Shown in pieces: positions 1-7,337 of a DNA stretch of 64,000 nt (positions within the stretch are counted from its first letter, which is position 1; every line of letters starts with the position of its first letter). The stretch is from an uncultured Dehalococcoidia bacterium. Lineage in GTDB: Bacteria > Chloroflexota > Dehalococcoidia > Lucifugimonadales > UBA3495. The stretch covers positions 1,342,880 to 1,406,879 of the forward strand of contig CATOSP010000002.1 in NCBI GenBank assembly GCA_951812625.1. Reading direction: 5' to 3'. A program made the position numbers and the translations under genes. Under the pieces are notes generated by a model. It did no database searches. It was not told the DNA's origin and worked only from the letters and a program-made list of their open reading frames with translations.

Positions 1-939
1 TCGGTGAGTTTGAGCCGTGCTCCAGGTTACGATGGGAAGTACCCGTTGGGTATCGAAGTCATCGTCGTGGCCAACCCCAAGCCCGGCCGCTTGGCTTCCT
101 GGGGCGGGTTGGATAGTCAGACCGGGACGTACGGAACGGTCCGGATGGTGGCCGACCGGCATGTAACCCTGGACATACGACCCCCTCAGCCTACTCCCGA
201 CCCTGAACAGGCCGCTGGCCGGACTTCGACACCGCATCCAACGCCAACACCTACGACAGCTCTCACGCCGACCCCAACGGTTGCGCCCAAGTCGGCGCCA
301 CCGCCATCACTTCCTCCGACAAGCACGCTGGTTGCGATGCCAACACCAACGGGTGTTCCTGAACCCGTAGGAGCAGCGACCGTTACACTAAAGCCGCCGA
401 CACCAACACCGATACCGACAGCTACCTATGTTCCCACACCGACGTCTACGCCCAAGCCGACGCCGACGCCGACGCCGATACCGACTCCGACACCCACGGC
501 TGTGCCGACACCTACACCCATCCCGGACCCTCAGCCAATCTTGGTCAATGGCAGTGGAGACCGCGTAGGAGCCGACGAGAACGGCGGGGACTACGAGGTT
601 TATGTCATGTACGCCGGTGAATCTACGTGGACTCCACTGACCGACAACGGCAACGATGACCGTTGTCCATCCTGGTCCCCTGACGGCGGATCAATCGTCT
701 TCGTCAGTGACCGGGACGGGAACTGGGAGATATACAGTATGGACGGGGACGGAAGCTACCAAGCCCGGTTGACTAACAACGAGGGGGAGGACAAGTCGCC
801 GGTATGGTCTCAAGACGGTACGAAGATACTGTTCCAGTCTAACCGGAATGGAACGTGGGACGAGTACGAGATGTACCCTGACGGAGCTGGTCAAAGGAAG
901 GTAGAACGAGAACTCAGGAGGTACGTCTGCCCAGGATAG
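1..939 (+). CDS. PD40/TolB-like beta-propeller protein, 5' truncated by window edge
   Basis: The frame is open from the first base, so the true start lies upstream; a GTG at 4 is only a possible start. Residues of about 60-178 are a low-complexity Pro/Thr linker (PTPTPTP-type repeats). The C-terminal third holds PD40 (WD40-like) blades: SWSPDGGSIVFVSDRDGNWE and WSQDGTKILFQSNRNG. Such blades occur in TolB-like and other secreted or envelope propeller proteins that bind partners rather than catalyse. The Pro/Thr stretch probably is an extracytoplasmic spacer. The last residues (KVERELRRYVCPG) do not fit a blade, while blade-like sequence continues in other frames just after, so the 3' end looks frameshifted. 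Function unknown; family call fairly sure. Confidence 0.7.
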   Translation, partial: SVSLSRAPGYDGKYPLGIEVIVVANPKPGRLASWGGLDSQTGTYGTVRMVADRHVTLDIRPPQPTPDPEQAAGRTSTPHPTPTPTTALTPTPTVAPKSAPPPSLPPTSTLVAMPTPTGVPEPVGAATVTLKPPTPTPIPTATYVPTPTSTPKPTPTPTPIPTPTPTAVPTPTPIPDPQPILVNGSGDRVGADENGGDYEVYVMYAGESTWTPLTDNGNDDRCPSWSPDGGSIVFVSDRDGNWEIYSMDGDGSYQARLTNNEGEDKSPVWSQDGTKILFQSNRNGTWDEYEMYPDGAGQRKVERELRRYVCPG

Positions 940-1004
940 CCACTGGCCGTTGGATGGCATACACAGCCAGCGGGGCGGTCCAGAAATACTCCGGCAGGTG
1001 GTGA
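900..1004 (+). pseudogene. frameshifted continuation of the PD40 propeller gene
   Basis: After the second complete PD40 blade the reading frame is lost. One frame over (from about 905) reads NENSGGTSAQDSHWPLDG, which looks like the loop and first strand of a third blade. Then the remaining frame (from about 948) reads GRWMAYTASG and ends at TGA 1002-1004. PD40 blades typically read W..DG..IA/F.S, so the two pieces join into one blade only with two indels. This is either gene decay or assembly error. The evidence is pattern-based only. Confidence 0.4.
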
Positions 1005-1029
1005 CCCCGTGTGCCGAAAGTTCCGGGCC

Positions 1030-1068
1030 AAAAAGAAGAGGCCCGCCGGTCTCGAACCGGCGGGCCTC
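1030..1068 (-). terminator. rho-independent terminator of the solute-binding protein gene
   Basis: A perfect 13-bp inverted repeat (1038-1050 and 1056-1068; arms begin GAGGCCCGCC) with a 5-nt loop is followed, on the minus strand, by a T-rich run (TTCTTTTT). It lies 20 bp past the stop of the minus-strand gene at 1088-2917, as expected for an intrinsic terminator. Confidence 0.9.
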
Positions 1069-1087
1069 TGAACGGGCAGCGGTTGGG

Positions 1088-2917
1088 TTACTTGAGGACG
1101 ATGGTCTCGAAGTTGCTGGCCCCGCTGAAGTTCCCGTTCATGTTGGGGTTCATCTGCCATTCCGCGACCTGGTTGGTGTCGTACATGACGTGGAATGGGA
1201 CCTCGACGAAGCAGGGCTGGACCATCTGATGGTGAACGTGGTCGAAGTACTCTTCGGCCATTGCCAGCCGCTTCTCCGGGTCGGTCTCGGAGTTCATCTT
1301 GAACAGGTGGGTGGTGTAGAAGGGGTCCTCGAAGCCAGGGCCCCAGCCACCGTCGGTCAGAGCGCTGCCCTGGAAGCCCTTCGGCCAGTGGACGGGGAAC
1401 CCGGTCTTGCCCTCGTCACCAGCGCTGGCATAGATCTGGGTGTTGGTGCGCTGCACCAGCGTAGGCCGGAACTTGGTGTAGGTAATCCGGTCGACAGTGG
1501 TCTCGATGTTCAGGTGCTTGAGCCAAAGGCCCGCCACGGCGTCGCCGTATTCAGCGGTGAACCCGCCAGGGCCGACCCACAACTCAGCCTGGAAGCCGTC
1601 GGGATAGCCAGCCTCTTCGAGGAGCGCCTTGGCGCCCTCGGGGTCGAAGGGGATCTCCCACTTGTCCTGCCAACCGGGCTGGTTGATGGAGATCTGGATC
1701 AGGTAGCAGACCTCGCCGAGGCCCTCGACCAAGCTATCGTTGAGCGCCTCACGGTCGACAGCCATGGACATGGCCCACCTGACCTTGCGTGCCCGCTCCA
1801 TCGACTCAGGATCGCCGACGAAACCTATCCAGGGCTTCTCCACACGGGGGCGGGTCAGGGCTGCTTTGCTAATGGGATGCTCGGTCTCCCAGTAGTTGCC
1901 GGAGAAGAACACTCCGCGCTCGTGGGCCAAGCCGTTGTCCCGCTGAAGGTCGAAGCCCCCGGCCTCCTGCAGCCTGACGATGTCCTTAAAGGGAAGTTCG
2001 CCCGCCATCTGAGCTTCGCCTGTCTCCAGCATTGCCGTGCGTGCGGCGGCCTCAGGTATGTCGAGGATCACGACCTCTTTGACTGCGGGTACCTTGCGCC
2101 AGTGGTCGGTCACCGAGTGTGCGCGGATGATCTCACTCTTCTTCCACTCGTCGAAGATGAAGGGACCGGTGCCGATGTATATCTCGCGCATTCCCTCTTC
2201 GCCGTGCTGGTCGAAGACCTTCTTTGAGGTGATGCCCGCGCTCTGGTAGAAGGGACCCATATAGCGGAGGGGCATCGCCTGATGGAACAGGGTAAAGTTG
2301 AACCGCGCAGTGTAGGTGTCCAAGGCTTCCACGTTACCGATCAGGGGGGCGAAGTCTCCCGCCTGGCCGTGGATGCTCTCGGGAGTAGTGAAAGCGTTGG
2401 CGTCATTGTAGCTGAAGGCCACATCCTCAGCGGTCATCTCTCCCCAGTCGCCGTGGAACATTATGCCCTCGCGGAGCTTAAAGTCCATGTACTTCTGGTC
2501 AGGGGAAAGCTCCCAGGACTCGGCCAGCAGCGGCGTGTTCTGAGGGTCGAGAACGCCACCCGGCCCAGCCTCCACGCCGGTCAGGGTTTCGGTGATTGCC
2601 AACTGATAAATGTGCTCGGAGCAGCCGGCGGTGCAGAAGCGAGGAGTACCTGCGCCGGAGCGAATGTTGCGGGTCGCAAGTGTAACGGTCCCCGCCTGGT
2701 CGGCCATCATGCTCGTGTCGGGCGCCATAGTGGCCTCTGCCATTGGAGCCGTGGTGGCCTCTGCCATTGTCTGAGCCGCCGGGGCTTCAGTCGCGGCCAC
2801 TCCAGGAGTGAACCTCGGAGCGGGTTCAACCGTGGCTGAACCGCCGCAGGCTATGATCGCGCCAAGGGCCGCGACCAACCCCACTAAGAATAGTAATCCG
2901 ATAGGGACTCGTGGCAT
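1088..2917 (-). CDS. ABC transporter substrate-binding lipoprotein, family 5 (peptide/nickel type)
   Basis: A 609-residue extracellular solute-binding protein of family 5 (OppA/DppA type), expected to capture peptides or other small solutes outside the membrane. The N-terminus is a lipoprotein signal: hydrophobic stretch 6-22 and lipobox IIAC with Cys24, followed by a Glu/Pro/Ala linker to about residue 90. The body shows family features such as LAESWELSPDQKYMDFKLRE, the stretch with DVAFSYNDA, and KVRWAMSMAVDREAL. Start: AGGAGG lies 7-8 nt before ATG. It has its own promoter (2989-3017) and terminator (1030-1068), so it is monocistronic. No permease or ATPase gene is near, so its transporter partners must lie elsewhere. 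Family call is strong; the ligand is unknown. Confidence 0.9.
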   Translation of the reverse strand: MPRVPIGLLFLVGLVAALGAIIACGGSATVEPAPRFTPGVAATEAPAAQTMAEATTAPMAEATMAPDTSMMADQAGTVTLATRNIRSGAGTPRFCTAGCSEHIYQLAITETLTGVEAGPGGVLDPQNTPLLAESWELSPDQKYMDFKLREGIMFHGDWGEMTAEDVAFSYNDANAFTTPESIHGQAGDFAPLIGNVEALDTYTARFNFTLFHQAMPLRYMGPFYQSAGITSKKVFDQHGEEGMREIYIGTGPFIFDEWKKSEIIRAHSVTDHWRKVPAVKEVVILDIPEAAARTAMLETGEAQMAGELPFKDIVRLQEAGGFDLQRDNGLAHERGVFFSGNYWETEHPISKAALTRPRVEKPWIGFVGDPESMERARKVRWAMSMAVDREALNDSLVEGLGEVCYLIQISINQPGWQDKWEIPFDPEGAKALLEEAGYPDGFQAELWVGPGGFTAEYGDAVAGLWLKHLNIETTVDRITYTKFRPTLVQRTNTQIYASAGDEGKTGFPVHWPKGFQGSALTDGGWGPGFEDPFYTTHLFKMNSETDPEKRLAMAEEYFDHVHHQMVQPCFVEVPFHVMYDTNQVAEWQMNPNMNGNFSGASNFETIVLK

Positions 2918-2988
2918 CTCCTTCCTCCTGCTAGGTGCTCTAGCGTAGTATTGCGGGCCGTTTCAAGCCCAGATTCGAATGTCCGCAC

Positions 2989-3017
2989 ATTTAACATGCG
3001 TCATCGAATTTTGTCAA
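2989..3017 (-). promoter_or_regulatory. sigma-70-type promoter of the solute-binding protein gene
   Basis: On the minus strand a perfect -35 TTGACA (3012-3017) is separated by 17 bp from TTAAAT (2989-2994, four of six matches to the -10 consensus). The ATG lies about 70 bp downstream. Spacing and -35 quality make this a good housekeeping promoter candidate. Confidence 0.65.
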
Positions 3018-3097
3018 TGGTCTGACGATACCTGTTAGCGTTTCGTTTCTGGGCAGTGTGGTCGTCCAACGACGTGCGGTCGAGCCGAGTACGGGTC

Positions 3098-3625
3098 CTA
3101 CGCGGTCGCCCCTTCTGGCAGGCCCTTACCCGGCAAGGAACCTTTGGCCAACTGCCGCCAGTAGTCCATCTTCTGCCAGTGTTCGATCAGATCAGACAGA
3201 CCCAGGCCGGACGAACCTGAATCGCCACTCTTGCCAGCATTCTCCAACCCGCGTTTCATGGCGCAGATGGGAACCGGGTCTTCGACGGTGCGGGGGATGA
3301 GTCCGCGTTCGGCTGCCCTGGGCAGCAGGGCACGCAGGACCTCGCGGGCCTGGGGAAGGACGCGGCGCTCCTGGAGGCAACGACTCAGGTAGTTCTGGAG
3401 AGCCGTGAGGTTCCGGGGGCGGTAGCCGCGTTCCGCCATGCGCTTGAACAATACGGAGGCCCAATCGAAGGGGTCCTTCACGGGGCCGGACTTGGGGTTG
3501 GTCAAAGCGTCGGCAACTTCATCGCAGAATTTAGCGGTGACCTTGCCGAGGCGGTAGGTCTCGACTTCGGTTGCGTACTTGCGGAGGAGGGCGTCGACCT
3601 GGGACCTGAGTTGGGAGAAAGTCAT
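3098..3625 (-). CDS. small protein of unknown function, family U copy 1
   Basis: A 175-residue, mainly helical, charged protein that I do not recognise. Start supported by GAGG 8-10 nt upstream of ATG. It matters because a second, shorter relative (117 aa) lies at 55767-56120. Shared blocks are an N-terminal coiled segment (SQLRSQVDALLRKYA versus RSLQARVRALQRKYA) and a core block (RGYRPRNLTALQNYLSRCLQ versus AGFRLRTFIALHKCVDRFQD) ending in REVLRALLP versus RDILLALLP. Residues after about 115 are unique to this copy. Both genes stand alone next to repeat-rich spacers with hairpins and CCGGAAAAT motifs. No signal peptide or membrane segment. A mobile or phage-derived origin is possible but unproven. 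Confidence 0.6.
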   Translation of the reverse strand: MTFSQLRSQVDALLRKYATEVETYRLGKVTAKFCDEVADALTNPKSGPVKDPFDWASVLFKRMAERGYRPRNLTALQNYLSRCLQERRVLPQAREVLRALLPRAAERGLIPRTVEDPVPICAMKRGLENAGKSGDSGSSGLGLSDLIEHWQKMDYWRQLAKGSLPGKGLPEGATA

Positions 3626-3688
3626 TGCTTTACCTCTTTAGGAGAGTGAGCGATTGAGTGTGGAGCGAGGGGGTAAATCCCCCTTAAT

Positions 3689-3708
3689 CCCCCTTTTGCG
3701 AAAGGGGG
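3689..3708. repeat. C-rich/G-rich hairpin repeat
   Basis: An 8-bp perfect stem (CCCCCTTT / AAAGGGGG) with a 4-nt loop, embedded in a run of CCCCCTTAA-type motifs at 3677-3713. Hairpins of this form are common dispersed intergenic repeats in bacteria. It sits 60-80 bp upstream of the minus-strand gene starting at 3625. Confidence 0.6.
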
Positions 3709-3717
3709 AGATTTCTT

Positions 3718-3893
3718 GATTTTCCGGTCAAGTACGGTAGTCCGTGGCCGACTGACCGGACATCTGAGACGGCTGGGTCTGCCGGGTGTTCGATCCGGGA
3801 GCGGGTCGACATGTAATGATGGGACGGTAAGCGGACCGGAGAGTGAAGCGAAAAACACCGATTTTCCGGTCAAATGCGGACAAAACCGGACAT
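3718..3893. repeat. two-copy direct repeat
   Basis: Two units share GATTTTCCGGTCAA (3718-3731 and 3860-3873), a CGG 3 nt later, and ACCGGACAT (3755-3763 and 3885-3893). The inner spacing differs: the units are 46 bp and 34 bp. They lie upstream of family-U gene 1. They could be operator or transposon-end sequences; function unknown. Confidence 0.55.
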
Positions 3894-4478
3894 TCGGGGT
3901 AGCCAGAGATGCAAGAGGTCGATTCTGGAGAGGGGCCAGGCTGGTGCTTGCGGGTTGCCTTGTGAACTGTTTCAGACACTAAACATCGTGCGCCTCAGTG
4001 GCTGTCCTGGACTGGCCCTGCCCTCCTGTGGAGGGTCTTACGGGTCGGACGTAGGCTATGGTACATACGTTCTACGACTTTGGCAAGGGGCGATTGTCAG
4101 TGGGGAGCATTCAGTTTCGGGGCGCGGCGATTCAGCGACGATGTGGTAGTCATATGGCTGATCAGTGTGGAGCAGGCCTCCGCTTTCACGGGGCAACTTT
4201 TGTTGCGGGGACGGCGGTTCGGGAGAGGGGATGAGACCAGCGAAACTGAGAAGACGCCATGTCGGATGCGCGCCTTGCCTTGGGGAACCGCCTGTGATAA
4301 AACGGACTCACTTCATCGGCAGAGCGGAATCCGTAGCCTGGTCGTACGACTGGGCTTCGTTGTGTCCACTGACTTGGGAGTCACCACGAGTGGCGTTGGA
4401 CATTGACCTCTACGTGGTGAGTGAGATGCGTCACCGGGGACGATTCTCCGATATACCCGAACATGGAGCTATCCTAAA

Positions 4479-4904
4479 GTGCTCTCCGCAGTAGCCATGG
4501 CTGTCCGGGTGTCCTTTGGCCTCCTGTTGGGCTTTTTCCTGGGGGTTTTCGGGCTGTATTTTGGGTGGTTCATCTCCCCTCCGGGGCCGACTCTGCCAAG
4601 CGCGCTTCTGGTGACTTTCGCGGGCGTGGGCGCGAGCATCGGGGGGTTCGTCAGCTACTTCAAGCCCGATGTCCACCGGACGGTGCACTGGACCAATTTC
4701 GCTGCAGCACTAACCGGGGGGCTGGTCGGGGCCTGGGCAGGCTGGAGCCTCGGCTACGTCATTTACCCAGAAGGGGTGTACAACCCCGCCGCTCCCATCA
4801 GGACCCCACCTTTTATAATATCCGTGGTCGGCGCAAGCGCAGGCGCCAACATGCTTTCATGGTGCCTCTATACGTACCGGCTGGTACGGTTCCGCGAGAT
4901 ATAG
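4479..4904 (+). CDS. small integral membrane protein, unknown function
   Basis: 141 residues with four predicted membrane segments, roughly at 10-31 (FGLLLGFFLGVFGLYFGWFI), 41-60 (ALLVTFAGVGASIGGFVSYF), 73-95 (AALTGGLVGAWAGWSLGYVI) and 110-130. Gly/Ala-rich helices suggest tight packing. GTG at 4479 has GGAG 10 nt upstream; ATG at 4497 is an alternative start without a clear ribosome site. It stands alone before the ThDP-enzyme cluster, separated by 152 bp. No family recognised. Confidence 0.6.
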   Translation: MLSAVAMAVRVSFGLLLGFFLGVFGLYFGWFISPPGPTLPSALLVTFAGVGASIGGFVSYFKPDVHRTVHWTNFAAALTGGLVGAWAGWSLGYVIYPEGVYNPAAPIRTPPFIISVVGASAGANMLSWCLYTYRLVRFREI

Positions 4905-5056
4905 GCTGGGCCTCCATTCCCCCGGGATTCGATGGTCACGCCCTCCCCGCCACTCACGATTGGCAACAGCCATGGCAGACATCAAGGTGGTATACTTCCT
5001 TGCGTCCTGGCCGGAGCCGGAGTGCCCAAGCAGGTCTTCATAAGGAGGTCTTCTAA

Positions 5057-6703
5057 ATGAAGACGATTGACGCCATCTCGGAGATTTTGAAGAGGGAAGG
5101 GGTGGAGTACCTCAGTTGCTTCCCCACCACCCCGGTTATCGAGGCTGCTGCGGTGGCCGGTATCCGACCCATTATCTGCCGACAGGAGCGGGTGGGCGTT
5201 GGAATAGCCGACGGCTATAGCCGCGTGACCAACGGAGAGAAAATGGGCGTGTTCGCCATGCAGTACGGCCCCGGGGCCGAGAACGCCTATTCCGGCGTGG
5301 CGACGGCTTACTCGGACTCCACTCCGATGCTGCTGCTTCCCCTGGGGCATCCGCGGGAGCGACAGGGTATCCTCCCCCACTTCAACTCGATGACCAACTA
5401 CGCTGGGGTGACAAAGTACATCGAGCAGGTGAACACCGCCGACCGTACCTCCCAGGTGATGCGCCGGGCCTTTGCCGCGCTGCGCCAGGGCCGCTCCGGC
5501 CCGGTGATGGTTGAAATCCCCGCCGACATTGCGCTGGAGGACGTCTCAGAAGAGGACTTCTTCTACCAGCCCAGCAGGCAGGTGGCGGCCCAGGGGGACC
5601 CGAGGGACATCGAGGCCGCGGCCCGCGCCCTGTGCCAGGCCAGCCGCCCGGTAATCCACGCCGGACAGGGCGTTCTCTACGCCCAGGCCACCGATGAACT
5701 GGTGGAGCTGGCAGAGTTGCTCAATGTCCCGGTGATGACCACGCTGCTGGGGAAGAGCGCATTTCCCGAGGTACACCCCCTGGCCCTGGGAAGCGGGTCG
5801 GGGAGCATGTCGCGTCCCGTGTTCCATTTCATGAGCAATGCCGACCTGATCTTCGGCATCGGCTCCAGCTTTACCAAGCACGGCATGTCGATGAACTTGC
5901 CTCCCGGAAAGACGCTTATCCAGGCTACCAATGACTCCCGGGACATCAACAAGGACTACAACGTTGAGTATCCCATCGTCGGGGACGCGAAGCTGGTGCT
6001 GCGCCAGATGATTGAAGCCTGCAAAGAGATTGTGGGCAGCAGCCGGCAAGGCGGTGAGGGCGTCGCCAATGAAATCAACTCCCAGCGGGACGCATGGTTG
6101 GCCGACTGGGAGCACAAGCTTGGCAACAACGGAGCTCCGATCAACCCCTACCGGGTGATCCGGGACTTCATGCAGACGGTCCCGCCGGAGGACGCCATCG
6201 TAACCCACGATTCCGGGAGCCCGCGCGACCAGATCATGCCGTTCTACCGTTCCAACGGGCCACGCACCTACCTGGGTTGGGGAAAGTCCCACGGCCTGGG
6301 AACAGGACTGGGGTTGGTCATCGGAGCGAAGCTGGCCGCGCCGGAGAAGGTCTGCGTCAACTTCATGGGGGACGCCGCCTTCGGAATGACCGGCCTGGAC
6401 TTCGAGACAGCGGTCCGTTCCAACCTCCCGATTATCACGGTGGTCCTGAATAATTCCACGATGGCCGTGGAGACCAGGGCGATGGAAGACTCCCACCGTT
6501 TGTACAACAGCCGCGACTTGGGCGGCAATTACGCGGACATGGGCCGGGCAATGGGCGGCTACGCGGAGCGGGTCGAAGACCCGTCGGACGTGGCAGGGGC
6601 CTTCCAGCGCGCGCGCCGGGTAACTGAAGAGGAAGGCAAGGCAGTGCTGCTGGAGTTCATCACCAGCGCCGAGACAGAGACTTCCCACCGACGGGCATTC
6701 TAG
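5057..6703 (+). CDS. thiamine-diphosphate-dependent enzyme (acetolactate synthase/oxalyl-CoA decarboxylase-like)
   Basis: 548 residues, the standard length of the three-domain ThDP fold: Pyr domain (about 1-170), central domain (about 180-330) and PP domain (about 360-548). The catalytic Glu that activates the cofactor is Glu44 in CRQERVGVGIADGYSR. The metal/ThDP motif is GDAAFGM followed by VVLNN about 30 residues on. AGGAGG precedes the ATG by 8 nt. The family decarboxylates or ligates 2-oxo acids or acyl-CoAs. Downstream lie a small ferredoxin-fold protein and a CoA-transferase pair on the same strand. That order recalls oxalate catabolism (CoA transfer plus ThDP decarboxylase), but the substrate cannot be read from sequence. 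A paralog with altered active-site residues is at 56570-58225. Confidence 0.85.
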   Translation: MKTIDAISEILKREGVEYLSCFPTTPVIEAAAVAGIRPIICRQERVGVGIADGYSRVTNGEKMGVFAMQYGPGAENAYSGVATAYSDSTPMLLLPLGHPRERQGILPHFNSMTNYAGVTKYIEQVNTADRTSQVMRRAFAALRQGRSGPVMVEIPADIALEDVSEEDFFYQPSRQVAAQGDPRDIEAAARALCQASRPVIHAGQGVLYAQATDELVELAELLNVPVMTTLLGKSAFPEVHPLALGSGSGSMSRPVFHFMSNADLIFGIGSSFTKHGMSMNLPPGKTLIQATNDSRDINKDYNVEYPIVGDAKLVLRQMIEACKEIVGSSRQGGEGVANEINSQRDAWLADWEHKLGNNGAPINPYRVIRDFMQTVPPEDAIVTHDSGSPRDQIMPFYRSNGPRTYLGWGKSHGLGTGLGLVIGAKLAAPEKVCVNFMGDAAFGMTGLDFETAVRSNLPIITVVLNNSTMAVETRAMEDSHRLYNSRDLGGNYADMGRAMGGYAERVEDPSDVAGAFQRARRVTEEEGKAVLLEFITSAETETSHRRAF

Positions 6704-6753
6704 GCTCCGGCAACAGGTGGAATTGAAGAAGGCAGATATGAGGAGTCTGTAGG

Positions 6754-7116
6754 ATGGCGTTAAGCTCCAAGTACCTGTTCATAGCAAGCATGGACGTGGA
6801 CGCCGAGAAGGGTGACCTATTTGATGAGGTCTACGATACCGAGCATTGCCCGTTGCTGTCGGAGGTGCCCGGAGTGGTATCGGTGTCCCGGTTTGAGACC
6901 CAGCCCCTGAAGATGATCATGGGCGGGGAGACCAGGACGATCGTGGTTGAGAACGAACCCAAATATCATGCCCTGTACGAACTTGAAGACCCGGCGGTCC
7001 TGACGAGCAGGGAATGGGCCGACGCGGTGGACAGCGGCCGTTGGCCGGACCAGGTCAGGCCGTATACCAAGAACCGGCGGCACGTGCTGCTGCGGCTGAC
7101 CTATCCGGAGGGATAG
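6754..7116 (+). CDS. small ferredoxin-fold (dimeric alpha-beta barrel) protein, DUF4286/EthD-like
   Basis: 120 residues. The pattern YLFIASMDVD...DEVYDTEHCPLLSEVPGVVSVSRFE is typical of small dimeric alpha-beta barrel proteins (EthD, DUF4286, ABM), where a Tyr-x-x-x-His near residue 30 lies in the first helix. These are often accessory proteins or small enzymes in catabolic clusters. It follows the ThDP enzyme by 50 bp on the same strand and precedes the CoA-transferase pair, so it probably belongs to the same pathway. GAGG-type ribosome site a few bases upstream of ATG. No catalytic role can be assigned. Confidence 0.65.
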   Translation: MALSSKYLFIASMDVDAEKGDLFDEVYDTEHCPLLSEVPGVVSVSRFETQPLKMIMGGETRTIVVENEPKYHALYELEDPAVLTSREWADAVDSGRWPDQVRPYTKNRRHVLLRLTYPEG

Positions 7117-7188
7117 CGGCGAGGCAAGACGTTGGGACAAGGCCTTGCCTCGTCCTGATGGCCTTCATTACTAGAGGTATAGCGCTAG

Positions 7189-7288
7189 GGAACCTCTGAA
7201 CAAGTCGGCATGGGCCGGAATATATCGGCTGTTTTATGCTTACCCAACCCATGTTCCGAGCCATTCCACGGACTTGTTCAGAGTATCC
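7189..7288. mobile_element. 100-bp MITE with IS5-family-type ends and CTAG target duplication
   Basis: Terminal inverted repeats of 18 bp: 7189-7206 (GGAACCTCTGAACAAGTC) and 7271-7288 (reverse complement GGATACTCTGAACAAGTC), 16 of 18 matching. CTAG flanks both sides (7185-7188, 7289-7292). IS5-family elements start GGAA..., contain GAACAAGT and duplicate YTAR, which CTAG fits. The 64-bp interior has no gene. It sits in a 14-bp tandem repeat (7171-7184 and 7289-7302, one mismatch), whose second copy was split from the first by the insertion. It lies between the small barrel protein and the CoA-transferase pair. Confidence 0.75.
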
Positions 7289-7337
7289 CTAGAAGTATAG
7301 CGGCCTCGAACATCTGATTGCTGGGAGATTTGCGGCT

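Larger units (their letters stand above)
3626..4478. other. 853-bp intergenic region with repeats, no convincing gene
   Basis: Besides the hairpin (3689-3708) and the direct repeat (3718-3893), I see no reading frame with family features, no RNA gene and no clear promoter. The part 3900-4478 shows no recognisable structure. The sequence is less GC-biased at third positions than the neighbouring genes, as expected for non-coding DNA. Confidence 0.5.

Noticed and set aside
950..2227. Long plus-strand frame of about 425 codons opposite the solute-binding gene
   Set aside because: It is antisense to a clear family-5 protein, has no family features and arises from GC-rich codon bias.
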